7,252 nt of DNA from an uncultured Eubacteriales bacterium (GTDB lineage: Bacteria; Bacillota; Clostridia; Oscillospirales; Butyricicoccaceae), in NCBI GenBank assembly GCA_934675045.1, contig CAKUPI010000090.1, positions 1 to 7,252 on the forward strand, in the 5' to 3' direction. Shown here piece after piece: positions 1 to 7,011 of the stretch. Positions within the stretch are counted from its first letter, which is position 1; each line of letters starts with the position of its first letter. The notes below the pieces were generated by a model. It worked only from the letters and a program-made list of their open reading frames with translations, made no database searches and was not told where the DNA came from. The position numbers and the translations under genes were made by a program.

Positions 1-308
1 ACGATGTCAGGCTCGTGGTTTAAGACAAGGCTGGGGTCGTGCTCGACAAAAAAGCGGTACTGGCGGCCGCGGCTCATGCGGGTCAGCCCCTTCCACAGCA
101 CATAGGCCTTGCGCGAAAGCTCGGGAGAGAGGCCGCGCGTAATGCTGTCGAGCATAGCCTGTTCTTCCTCAGGGTTCCAGATGGGTTCGCCTGTTTGCAG
201 CTTGGTGGCGGCGATGCGCAGGGCGGCGTCCATACGACGCAGAAAGGTGTCACGAAGAGCCTCGTCACACCCGGCAATAATCTGACGCAGAAGTTCCTGT
301 TCTATCAC
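1..308 (-). CDS. Chorismate mutase (AroQ-type) domain protein, N-terminal fragment
   Basis: About 102 codons are visible; the gene continues beyond the left edge. The protein is helical and matches the AroQ chorismate mutase fold, which converts chorismate to prephenate on the way to phenylalanine and tyrosine. Against the E. coli domain I align R8 (R11), R25 (R28), K36 (K39) in AATKLQTG, and S79/Q83 (S84/Q88) in MSRGRQ. The usual D-x-x-R-E segment reads N45-P-E-E-E, so the Asp and the Arg are replaced. I chose the GTG start at 308 because GGAGGT lies 7 bases upstream; the in-frame ATG at 323 overlaps that Shine-Dalgarno and has no good site of its own. The missing C-terminus could be a prephenate dehydratase (a PheA fusion) or another domain; this cannot be told here. 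The domain call is fairly secure, its activity is not. Confidence 0.72.
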   Translation of the reverse strand, partial: MIEQELLRQIIAGCDEALRDTFLRRMDAALRIAATKLQTGEPIWNPEEEQAMLDSITRGLSPELSRKAYVLWKGLTRMSRGRQYRFFVEHDPSLVLNHEPDI

Positions 309-315
309 GGTGGGT

Positions 316-321
316 ACCTCC
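316..321 (-). promoter_or_regulatory. Shine-Dalgarno of the chorismate mutase gene
   Basis: On the minus strand GGAGGT sits 7 bases before the GTG at 308. It overlaps the alternative ATG at 323, so it decides in favour of the GTG start. Confidence 0.75.
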
Positions 322-377
322 ATCGGCTTTCTAAAAGGCGTTTGACAATCGGCATTGGATGCCTGCTCTTATTATTA

Positions 378-407
378 ATGATATAATGCCGGACAAAGGG
401 TTGTCAA
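378..407 (-). promoter_or_regulatory. Sigma-A-type promoter for the chorismate mutase gene
   Basis: The minus strand reads TTGACA (407-402), an 18-base spacer and TATCAT (383-378), one mismatch from consensus in the -10. An alternative -10 register (TATATC, 16-base spacer) is also possible. The promoter faces leftward and predicts a leader of about 60 bases before the GTG start. It overlaps plus-strand promoter sequence and inverted repeats. Confidence 0.55.
379..387 (+). promoter_or_regulatory. Possible extended -10 promoter, plus strand
   Basis: TGATATAAT is a perfect extended -10 (TG-N-TATAAT) but has no good -35 at 16-18 bases. It could be an upstream start for the threonine aldolase gene and would oppose the leftward promoter on the same bases. 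The same 9-mer occurs in both lipoprotein promoters. Confidence 0.35.
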
Positions 408-416
408 TCGTTCTTA

Positions 417-445
417 TTTACAAAAAAACGCCCGGATGCTATAAT
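417..445 (+). promoter_or_regulatory. Sigma-A-type promoter of the threonine aldolase gene
   Basis: TTTACA (417-422), a 17-base spacer and TATAAT (440-445). Transcription should start near 452, giving a leader of about 68 bases. The leader holds only a weak 5-bp hairpin (CCGCA 462-466 with TGCGG 476-480); I see no riboswitch. Confidence 0.75.
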
Positions 446-506
446 ATTCATAAGAAATTCACCGCACATGCAGGTTGCGGATTTTGGGCTGACGCCTTGA
501 AGAGAG

Positions 507-512
507 AAGGAG
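507..512 (+). promoter_or_regulatory. Shine-Dalgarno deciding the threonine aldolase start
   Basis: AAGGAG lies 7 bases before the ATG at 520 but only 1 base before the ATG at 514, so translation should begin at 520. Confidence 0.75.
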
Positions 513-519
513 AATGACG

Positions 520-1542
520 ATGAAAATCATCGATTTGCGCAGTGATACGGTAACACAGCAGACGCAGGCCATGCGTGACGCCATGCTGGTGGCCGAGGTG
601 GGTGACGACGTTTATCGCGACGACCCGACCGTCAACGAGCTGGAACGGCTGGCCGCAGAGATTTTGGGCAAGGAAGCGGCCCTTCTGGTCACTTCGGGCA
701 CCATGGGCAACCAGCTGGCGCTCATGTGCCAGACGCGCCGGGGCGACGAGGTGATTGTCGGCGCCGACTGCCACATCTTCGAGCACGAGGTGGGGGGCAC
801 GGCCGTTTTGTCGGGCGCCAACCTGCGTATGCTGTACTTCAGGGACAGCATACCCGATGCGCAGAGCATCGAGGCCGCCATCCGCGCCGACGACATTCAC
901 GAGCCGGCAACCGCGCTCATCTGTCTGGAAAACGCGCTGGCCAACGGCCGCGTCGTTCCCGTTTCGACCATGAGCGAGATTTACAAGATGGCCAGAAAGC
1001 ACAAGATCCCCGTCCACGTCGACGGCGCCCGCCTCTTTAACGCCGCCGCGGCGCTCGGGGTCGACGTGAAAGAGCTGGCCAAGCACTGCGACACCGTCTC
1101 CTGCTGCCTCTCCAAGGGGCTGTGCGCCCCGGTCGGCGCCATTTTCGCCGGCCCGCGCGACGTGGTGGAGCGCGCCCGCAAATACCGCAAGATGCTGGGC
1201 GGCGGTATGCGTCAGGCCGGATTCCTGGCCGCCGCCGGCATTATCGCCATCCGCGACATGCCGGCCCGTCTGCACGTCGACCATGAAAACGCCGCCCATC
1301 TGGCCGATCGTCTCGCGGCGCTCGACGACGTTGTGCTCGATAGGCGCCCGGAAATCAACATGGTCTTTTTCCGCGTCAACCGCCCGAAGAAGGAGCGGGA
1401 AGCCATTCCGGCGAAAATGCTGAAAAAAGGCTTTAAAATCACCCCCGAAAACAACGGGAGCTTCCGCTGGCTGACCAGCAACGACGTCACCCGTCAGGAC
1501 GTCGACGCCGCGGTCGACACGCTGGCCGACATTTTACAATAA
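520..1542 (+). CDS. ltaE: Low-specificity L-threonine aldolase
   Basis: A 340-residue cytosolic PLP enzyme of fold type I that should cleave L-threonine or L-allo-threonine to glycine and acetaldehyde. The start at ATG 520 (MKIIDLRSDTV) fits the Shine-Dalgarno spacing and the family N-terminus; ATG 514 would add two residues. Visible motifs: IDLRSDTVT at 4-12, GDDVYRDDP at 28-36, the PLP-phosphate loop SGTMGNQ at 59-65, H85 (E. coli H83), HVDGAR at 166-171 with D168 and R171, CLSKG with the Schiff-base lysine K199, GGGMRQAG at 227-234, and R316 near the C-terminus. Length is normal (E. coli 333). Odd: the family's ENTHN segment reads ENALA (137-141), so the active-site His equivalent to E. 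coli H126 is missing. It has its own promoter and a hairpin terminator, so it is monocistronic. The family is very secure; exact substrate preference is open. Confidence 0.93.
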   Translation: MKIIDLRSDTVTQQTQAMRDAMLVAEVGDDVYRDDPTVNELERLAAEILGKEAALLVTSGTMGNQLALMCQTRRGDEVIVGADCHIFEHEVGGTAVLSGANLRMLYFRDSIPDAQSIEAAIRADDIHEPATALICLENALANGRVVPVSTMSEIYKMARKHKIPVHVDGARLFNAAAALGVDVKELAKHCDTVSCCLSKGLCAPVGAIFAGPRDVVERARKYRKMLGGGMRQAGFLAAAGIIAIRDMPARLHVDHENAAHLADRLAALDDVVLDRRPEINMVFFRVNRPKKEREAIPAKMLKKGFKITPENNGSFRWLTSNDVTRQDVDAAVDTLADILQ

Positions 1543-1555
1543 CCCCGTGCCGCAA

Positions 1556-1587
1556 AAAAGGCCGTCCCCTTGAAGGGACGGCCTTTT
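1556..1587. terminator. Bidirectional intrinsic terminator between ltaE and lipoprotein copy 1
   Basis: A perfect 13-bp stem, AAAAGGCCGTCCC (1556-1568) with its complement at 1575-1587, and a 6-base loop. The minus strand has six T's after the stem, the plus strand four, so it mainly ends the lipoprotein transcript (stop 11 bases upstream) but can also end ltaE. Confidence 0.92.
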
Positions 1588-1598
1588 GGTATGTTTGG

Positions 1599-3152
1599 TT
1601 AGTTCCAGCTCCACTCGTAGCAGAAGGTGGAGGTGAGATAGGTGGTGACATGGAGATTGGGATTGTATGCGATGGGTTTTTGCTTAAAGAAGATGGGAAC
1701 ATACACGGCGTCTTCCTGCACGATGTCGATGACTTTTTTGTAAATGGCCTCGCGTTCGGCCTTGTCGACGGTGGCGACGCCCTGCTTAAAGAGCTCGTCA
1801 ACCTCGGAATTGGAGTAGCGGGCCAAGTCGAGGTTGTCGATAAACTGCGTGCAGTAAATCTGGTCAAACATGGCGTAGTCCCTGCCCAGAGTGACGCCCA
1901 TGACGGCGACGCCGAAGTTGCCGGAGATGCAGTCGCTCATATAGGACGAGGACTCGCACATTTCCACGCTGGAGGTGACGCCGATGGCGGACAGGTTGGA
2001 CTGGGCAATCTGGGCGACCTTTTCAAAGTATCCGCTGATGGTTTTAATGGGACCGGCGTCAAATCCGTCGGGAAAGCCGGCCTCGGCAAGCAGAGACTTG
2101 GCCTTTTCGGGGTCGTAGGAGTAGGTGGGGCAGTCCTCCGTCGCGCCGAATACCAGTCCAGGCTTGGCCATCGTCACAGCGACAGAGGCCAGACCGTCGG
2201 CCGCCATCAGGCACATGTCATCCTTGTTGATGGCATAGTTAAGGGCCTGCCGGACCAGCTTGTTGTCAAAGGGGGCAACCTCGTGGTTGAGAATGAGGTA
2301 GGTGGTGTGGTTGGTGATCGAAAGCTCGGAAGTGTACTTGTCGTTATTCTGGATGTCCTCCCAGTTGGCGGTGGGGATGCTGGCATAGTCAAGCTCGCCG
2401 GCCTCAAAGGCGATGAGCGCGGTCGAAGGGTCGGTGATGATCTTCCAGCTGACGTCCTTGATGGAGGCTTCACCCTGCCAGTAATTGGGGAAGGCGGTCA
2501 GGCTGACGCTGATGGCCTGTTGCCAGTCGTCCAGCATGTACGGGCCGGTGCCGCAGGGATTGGTGGCAAAGGCGTCATCGCCGACTTCGGTGCAGTGCTT
2601 TTCGTTGATAATGGCCAGAGAGCTGACATACTGAACAAAGGGGGCGTACTGATAGGAAAGGGTGATGACGGCGGTGTAGTCATCGGGAGCCTCAACCTTG
2701 GCAATGGGCTCGACATAGGAGTACATGCGGGCCGATTCCTTGCAGCGGTTGATGGAGAAAACGACGTCGCTGGCCTTAAGCTCTTCGCCGTTGTGGAACT
2801 TGACGCCCTGTCGGAGATTAAAGGTATAGGTCAGGCCGTCGTCGCTGACGGTGTAATCGGTGGCCAGTACGGGGCGCTCGGTGCCGTCGTCCTCGATAAA
2901 GACCATGGTCTCGTAAATCTGGCTCCAGATGGTCTGTTCAACAATCAGGTTGGAGTAATGCGGGTCGATGACGCTGGGAACCTCAACCAGGGCAAGGTGA
3001 AGATCGGTGCGCTTTTCACCGCCGGACGACGGGCCAGACTGACCCTGTCCCTGCGAGCCGTTTTGACCGTTGGTGGACGGGCTGTCGCCGCATCCGGCCA
3101 GTACAAGGGTGAGCAGCATGCACAGCGCGAGAAACAGTGCGAGCTTTTTCAT
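1599..3152 (-). CDS. ABC transporter solute-binding lipoprotein, family 5 (peptide type), copy 1
   Basis: A 517-residue exported lipoprotein, expected outside the membrane as the capture subunit of a peptide/nickel-type ABC importer. Residues 1-20 are a type II signal peptide (MKK, hydrophobic core, LVLAG) before lipidated C21. Residues 22-47 are a Ser/Gly/Gln/Asn-rich linker. The rest is SBP_bac_5, with the hallmark FHNGEELKASDVVFSINR (119-136) and NPCGTGPYML (198-207). The start at 3152 has GGGAGGT 6 bases upstream; in-frame ATGs further up (3158, 3182) lie on or beyond that site. Besides C21 there are nine cysteines (137, 187, 200, 314, 341, 399, 408, 434, 511), many for this family. It differs from copy 2 at about 85 of 517 positions. 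No permease or ATPase gene is in view, so it is probably an orphan binding protein; its ligand cannot be read from the sequence. Confidence 0.9.
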   Translation of the reverse strand: MKKLALFLALCMLLTLVLAGCGDSPSTNGQNGSQGQGQSGPSSGGEKRTDLHLALVEVPSVIDPHYSNLIVEQTIWSQIYETMVFIEDDGTERPVLATDYTVSDDGLTYTFNLRQGVKFHNGEELKASDVVFSINRCKESARMYSYVEPIAKVEAPDDYTAVITLSYQYAPFVQYVSSLAIINEKHCTEVGDDAFATNPCGTGPYMLDDWQQAISVSLTAFPNYWQGEASIKDVSWKIITDPSTALIAFEAGELDYASIPTANWEDIQNNDKYTSELSITNHTTYLILNHEVAPFDNKLVRQALNYAINKDDMCLMAADGLASVAVTMAKPGLVFGATEDCPTYSYDPEKAKSLLAEAGFPDGFDAGPIKTISGYFEKVAQIAQSNLSAIGVTSSVEMCESSSYMSDCISGNFGVAVMGVTLGRDYAMFDQIYCTQFIDNLDLARYSNSEVDELFKQGVATVDKAEREAIYKKVIDIVQEDAVYVPIFFKQKPIAYNPNLHVTTYLTSTFCYEWSWN

Positions 3153-3158
3153 AGTCAT

Positions 3159-3165
3159 ACCTCCC
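3159..3165 (-). promoter_or_regulatory. Shine-Dalgarno of lipoprotein copy 1
   Basis: GGGAGGT on the minus strand, 6 bases before the ATG at 3152. It abuts the alternative ATG at 3158, which is therefore too close to be used. Confidence 0.75.
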
Positions 3166-3198
3166 AATTCTTTTCGCCGCACAAAAATTCTTTAGTGC

Positions 3199-3227
3199 AT
3201 TATATCATGCCATATTATCGATTTCAA
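3199..3227 (-). promoter_or_regulatory. Sigma-A-type promoter of lipoprotein copy 1
   Basis: On the minus strand TTGAAA (3227-3222), a 17-base spacer and TATAAT (3204-3199), with an extended -10 TG. The T-rich run just upstream could act as an UP element. The leader should be about 40 bases. It closely resembles the promoter of copy 2, so each copy is transcribed on its own. Confidence 0.85.
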
Positions 3228-3327
3228 CAAAAAAATCAATAAAAACGAAAAATATTTTGCACATTTGCCAAACATCTTGAGCGGAGGGTTGCGAAGAGGG
3301 AAAAGCCGCTTCGGGCGCCATGGGAAG

Positions 3328-3353
3328 CCGCCCGACTCCCGCGCGCCGGGCGG
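3328..3353. repeat. GC-rich hairpin between the two lipoprotein cassettes
   Basis: CCGCCCG (3328-3334) and CGGGCGG (3347-3353) can pair around a 12-base loop. There is no T tract, so it is not an intrinsic terminator. It lies in a very GC-rich stretch (about 3290-3400) between the copy 1 promoter and the copy 2 terminator; I see no gene there. Function unknown, possibly none. Confidence 0.3.
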
Positions 3354-3403
3354 GGGATTGCCGCCGCCGGCCACGCAGGAAAAAACGCCCTCCCGGGCTG
3401 CAA

Positions 3404-3435
3404 AAAAGGCCGTCCCCCTGAAGGGACGGCCTTTT
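3404..3435 (-). terminator. Intrinsic terminator of lipoprotein copy 2
   Basis: The same perfect 13-bp stem as at 1556-1587, arms 3404-3416 and 3423-3435, with one loop base changed (CCTGAA against CTTGAA). It is followed on the minus strand by six T's. It begins 11 bases after the copy 2 stop, exactly as in copy 1, and should prevent read-through into copy 1. Confidence 0.92.
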
Positions 3436-3446
3436 GGTATGCCGGA

Positions 3447-5000
3447 CTAGTTCCAGCTCCACTCGTAGTAAAGGTTGTTGTTGACGTAGGTGGTGGTGTG
3501 CAGATTGGGGTTGTGCGCGACGGCCTTCTGGATGTAGAAGACGGGGACGTACACGGCCTCTTCCTGCACGATGTCGATGACTTCTTTGTAAATGGCCTCG
3601 CGCTCGGCCTTGTCGATGGTGGCGACGCCCTGCTTAAAGAGCTCTTCAACCTTGGGATTGGTATAACGGGCCAGGTTCATGTTGTTGATGTACTGCTTGC
3701 AGTAAATCTGATCGTACTTGGCGTAGTCGCTGCCCAGAGAAACGCCGATGACGGCGACGCCGTAGTTGCCGGAGACGCAGTCAGCGATGTAGGACGAGGA
3801 CTCGCACATTTCGATTTGGGCGGTGACGCCGACGGCGGACAGGTTGGACTGGGCGACCTGCGAGACCTTTTCAAAATAGCTGCCCTGCGTTTTGATGGGA
3901 CCGGCGTCAAATCCGTCGGGAAAGCCGGCCTCGGCAAGCAGAGACTTGGCCTTTTCGGGGTCGTAGGAATAGGTGGGGCAATCCTCCGTCGCGCCGAAGA
4001 CCAGCTCGGGGTTGGCCATCGTCAAGGCGGGGGCAGCCAGACCGTCGGCCGCCATCAGGCACATGTCGTCCTTGTTGATGGCATAGTTGAAGGCCTGCCG
4101 GACCAGCTTGTTGTCAAAGGGGGCAACCTCGTGGTTGAGAATGAGGTAGGTGGTGTGGTTGGTGGTCAGCAGCTCGGAAACGTACTTGTCGTTGCTGCTG
4201 ATGCTCTCCCAGTTGGCGGTGGGGATGGTGGCGTAGTCAAGCTCGCCGGCCTCGAAGGCGATGAGCGCGGTCGAGGGGTCGGTGATGATCTTCCAGGCGA
4301 TGTCCTTGATGGGGGCTTCGCCCTGCCAGTAGTCGGGGAAGGCGGTCAGGCTGACGCTGATGGCCTGCTGCCAGTCGTTCAGCATGTACGGGCCGGTGCC
4401 GCAGGGGTTGGTGGCAAAGGCGTCATCACCGACTTCGGTGCAGTGCTTTTCGTTGACAATGGCCAGAGAGCCGACATACTGAATGAAGGGGGCATACTGA
4501 TAGGAAAGGGTGATGACGGCGGTGTAGTCGTCGGGAGCCTCGGCGCTGGCGATGGGCTCGACATAGGAGTACATGCGGGCCGACTCTTTGCAGCGGTTGA
4601 TGGAGAATACAACGTCGCTGGCCTTAAACTCCTCGCCGTTGTGGAACTTGACGCCCTGACGGAGGTTAAAGGTATAGGACAGGCCGTCGTCGCTGACGGT
4701 GTAATCGGTGGCCAGCATGGGGCGCTCGGTGCCGTCGTCCTCGATAAAGACCAGGCTCTCGTAAATCTGGTTCCAGATGGTCTGCTCAACGTTCATGTTG
4801 GAGTAATGCGGGTCGATGACGCTGGGAACCTCGGCCAGAGCAAGGTGAAGGTCGGTGCGCTTTTCGCCGTCGGACGACGAGCCGGGCTGATCCTGACCCT
4901 GCGAGCCGTTTTGATCATTGGTGGACGGATTGCTGTTGCAGCCGGTCAGCACAAGGGTGAACAGCATGCACAGCGCGAGAAACAGTGCGAGTTTTTTCAT
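3447..5000 (-). CDS. ABC transporter solute-binding lipoprotein, family 5 (peptide type), copy 2
   Basis: A 517-residue paralogue of the next gene downstream, about 84% identical and collinear without gaps. Signal peptide 1-20 with lipobox LVLTGC and lipidated C21; an Asn/Ser/Gln/Asp-rich linker to about residue 47, more acidic than in copy 1; then the SBP_bac_5 domain with the same hallmark at 119-136 (GEEF instead of GEEL). The start at 5000 is supported by GGGAGGT 6 bases upstream, and because the codon matching copy 1's alternative ATG is ATC here. Eight cysteines after C21 are shared; position 511 is Tyr rather than Cys. The last ~150 residues are the most diverged and carry charge changes (T435K, D439N, D442N, E450K), which suggests a different ligand or partner. 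It is transcribed from its own promoter. As with copy 1, no transporter core genes are near. Confidence 0.9.
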   Translation of the reverse strand: MKKLALFLALCMLFTLVLTGCNSNPSTNDQNGSQGQDQPGSSSDGEKRTDLHLALAEVPSVIDPHYSNMNVEQTIWNQIYESLVFIEDDGTERPMLATDYTVSDDGLSYTFNLRQGVKFHNGEEFKASDVVFSINRCKESARMYSYVEPIASAEAPDDYTAVITLSYQYAPFIQYVGSLAIVNEKHCTEVGDDAFATNPCGTGPYMLNDWQQAISVSLTAFPDYWQGEAPIKDIAWKIITDPSTALIAFEAGELDYATIPTANWESISSNDKYVSELLTTNHTTYLILNHEVAPFDNKLVRQAFNYAINKDDMCLMAADGLAAPALTMANPELVFGATEDCPTYSYDPEKAKSLLAEAGFPDGFDAGPIKTQGSYFEKVSQVAQSNLSAVGVTAQIEMCESSSYIADCVSGNYGVAVIGVSLGSDYAKYDQIYCKQYINNMNLARYTNPKVEELFKQGVATIDKAEREAIYKEVIDIVQEEAVYVPVFYIQKAVAHNPNLHTTTYVNNNLYYEWSWN

Positions 5001-5006
5001 AGTGAT

Positions 5007-5013
5007 ACCTCCC
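5007..5013 (-). promoter_or_regulatory. Shine-Dalgarno of lipoprotein copy 2
   Basis: GGGAGGT on the minus strand, 6 bases before the ATG at 5000, matching copy 1 in sequence and spacing. Confidence 0.75.
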
Positions 5014-5047
5014 AAATTGTGTTCGTCTCGCAACGAAACCTTCAGGC

Positions 5048-5076
5048 ATTATATCACGCTCTGTTATCAATTTCAA
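5048..5076 (-). promoter_or_regulatory. Sigma-A-type promoter of lipoprotein copy 2
   Basis: On the minus strand TTGAAA (5076-5071), a 17-base spacer and TATAAT (5053-5048) with an extended -10 TG. Upstream (5077-5135) the DNA is strongly A/T-rich with A and T runs, as expected of an UP element, so high expression is plausible. Confidence 0.87.
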
Positions 5077-5249
5077 CAAAATATTTAACAAAATTGAAAA
5101 GAAATGAAAAAACATTTTTAAAATTACACAAAAAGACGGGAAAAACAAAGGCTTTTTCCGCAAGTGCGCCCGCGTCCGGCCCCGCCCGCGGCCGGAAGGC
5201 CAATACAGAGCGTCAAAACCCGTGAAAAGCGGGCCGCGGGGGAAAGCGG
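5077..5249. other. Divergent intergenic region: AT-rich half, then GC-rich hairpin
   Basis: Part of the 334-base gene-free stretch 5001-5334. Positions 5077-5135 are AT-rich (UP-like, for the leftward promoter). Positions 5160-5245 are GC-rich and include a 7-bp inverted repeat, TCCGGCC (5175-5181) with GGCCGGA (5190-5196), loop of 8 bases, without a T tract. I see no convincing small gene or RNA here. Confidence 0.4.
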
Positions 5250-5278
5250 TAGACAAAAGAGGGGGGATATGATAGAAT
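5250..5278 (+). promoter_or_regulatory. Promoter of the TSCPD-asnS-coaW operon
   Basis: TAGACA (5250-5255), a 17-base spacer and TAGAAT (5273-5278), each one mismatch from consensus, with an extended -10 TG at 5270-5271. The predicted leader is about 50 bases and contains a small hairpin (GTGCCC 5296-5301 with GGGCAT 5307-5312). It is too short for a T-box. Confidence 0.7.
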
Positions 5279-5334
5279 CGTAACGTAAAAAAGACGTGCC
5301 CGGCAAGGGCATCCCGAGAGAGGAAGACAGGCTT

Positions 5335-5589
5335 ATGACCAAAGAAACTGTGTTTTATCCGAGCGGCGTCTGCTCGCGTGAATACCATATCGTGACGACC
5401 GACGGCGTCATTGACAGCATCGAGATTATCGGCGGCTGCGACGGCAATCTGCACGGCATTTCCAATTTGCTGCGCGGAATGAAGGTGGAAGACGCCATCG
5501 GCCGCCTGCGCGGCGTCACCTGCGGAACCAAGCCCACCTCCTGCCCTGACCAGATCGCCCGCGCGCTGCGTCAGATTCAGCAGGGGTAA
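5335..5589 (+). CDS. TSCPD-domain small protein with four cysteines (TIGR03905-like)
   Basis: An 84-residue protein. It matches the TSCPD family, named from the motif seen here at T68-S-C-P-D72 and related to the C-terminal domain of some vitamin B12-dependent ribonucleotide reductases. The small clostridial version is defined by four conserved cysteines, all present: C13 (GVCS), C35 (GGCDGN), C63 (VTCGT) and C70. Their spacing suggests a metal or iron-sulfur site, but that is an inference and the function is unknown. I chose ATG 5335, which has AGAGGA about 11 bases upstream; a GTG at 5296 would extend it by 13 unconserved-looking residues through the leader hairpin and has no ribosome site. 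It is first in an operon with asnS (22 bases to the next start) and coaW. Confidence 0.85.
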   Translation: MTKETVFYPSGVCSREYHIVTTDGVIDSIEIIGGCDGNLHGISNLLRGMKVEDAIGRLRGVTCGTKPTSCPDQIARALRQIQQG

Positions 5590-5611
5590 GGAGAAAGAGG
5601 AGGAACGGAAA

Positions 5612-7006
<1,395 letters not shown>

Positions 7007-7011
7007 GGGCT

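Noticed and set aside
39..386. Plus-strand open frame of 115 codons at the left edge
   Set aside because: It overlaps the minus-strand chorismate mutase domain and runs through its promoter; no ribosome site and no recognisable motif.
448..1299. Minus-strand open frame across ltaE, and a similar one at 5678-6898 across asnS
   Set aside because: Both lie opposite genes with complete catalytic motifs; they have shadow-like composition and no plausible start signals.
3153..3182. Longer N-terminus (10 extra residues) for lipoprotein copy 1
   Set aside because: The extension covers the Shine-Dalgarno itself and would put charged residues before a standard MKK signal peptide; copy 2 agrees with the shorter start.
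3290..3400. Possible small RNA or gene in the GC-rich stretch between the cassettes
   Set aside because: Only a simple GC hairpin is visible; no promoter, ribosome site or coding pattern.
1650..5225. Very long plus-strand open frames (530 and 575 codons) opposite the two lipoproteins
   Set aside because: They are antisense shadows. The translations are Val/Gly/Asp-rich, lack ribosome sites and recognisable domains, and resemble each other only because the true genes do. The minus-strand proteins have signal peptides, lipoboxes and family motifs.
5279..5334. T-box or other riboswitch before the asnS operon
   Set aside because: The leader is only about 50 bases and contains one short hairpin; no T-box consensus or terminator/antiterminator pair is visible.
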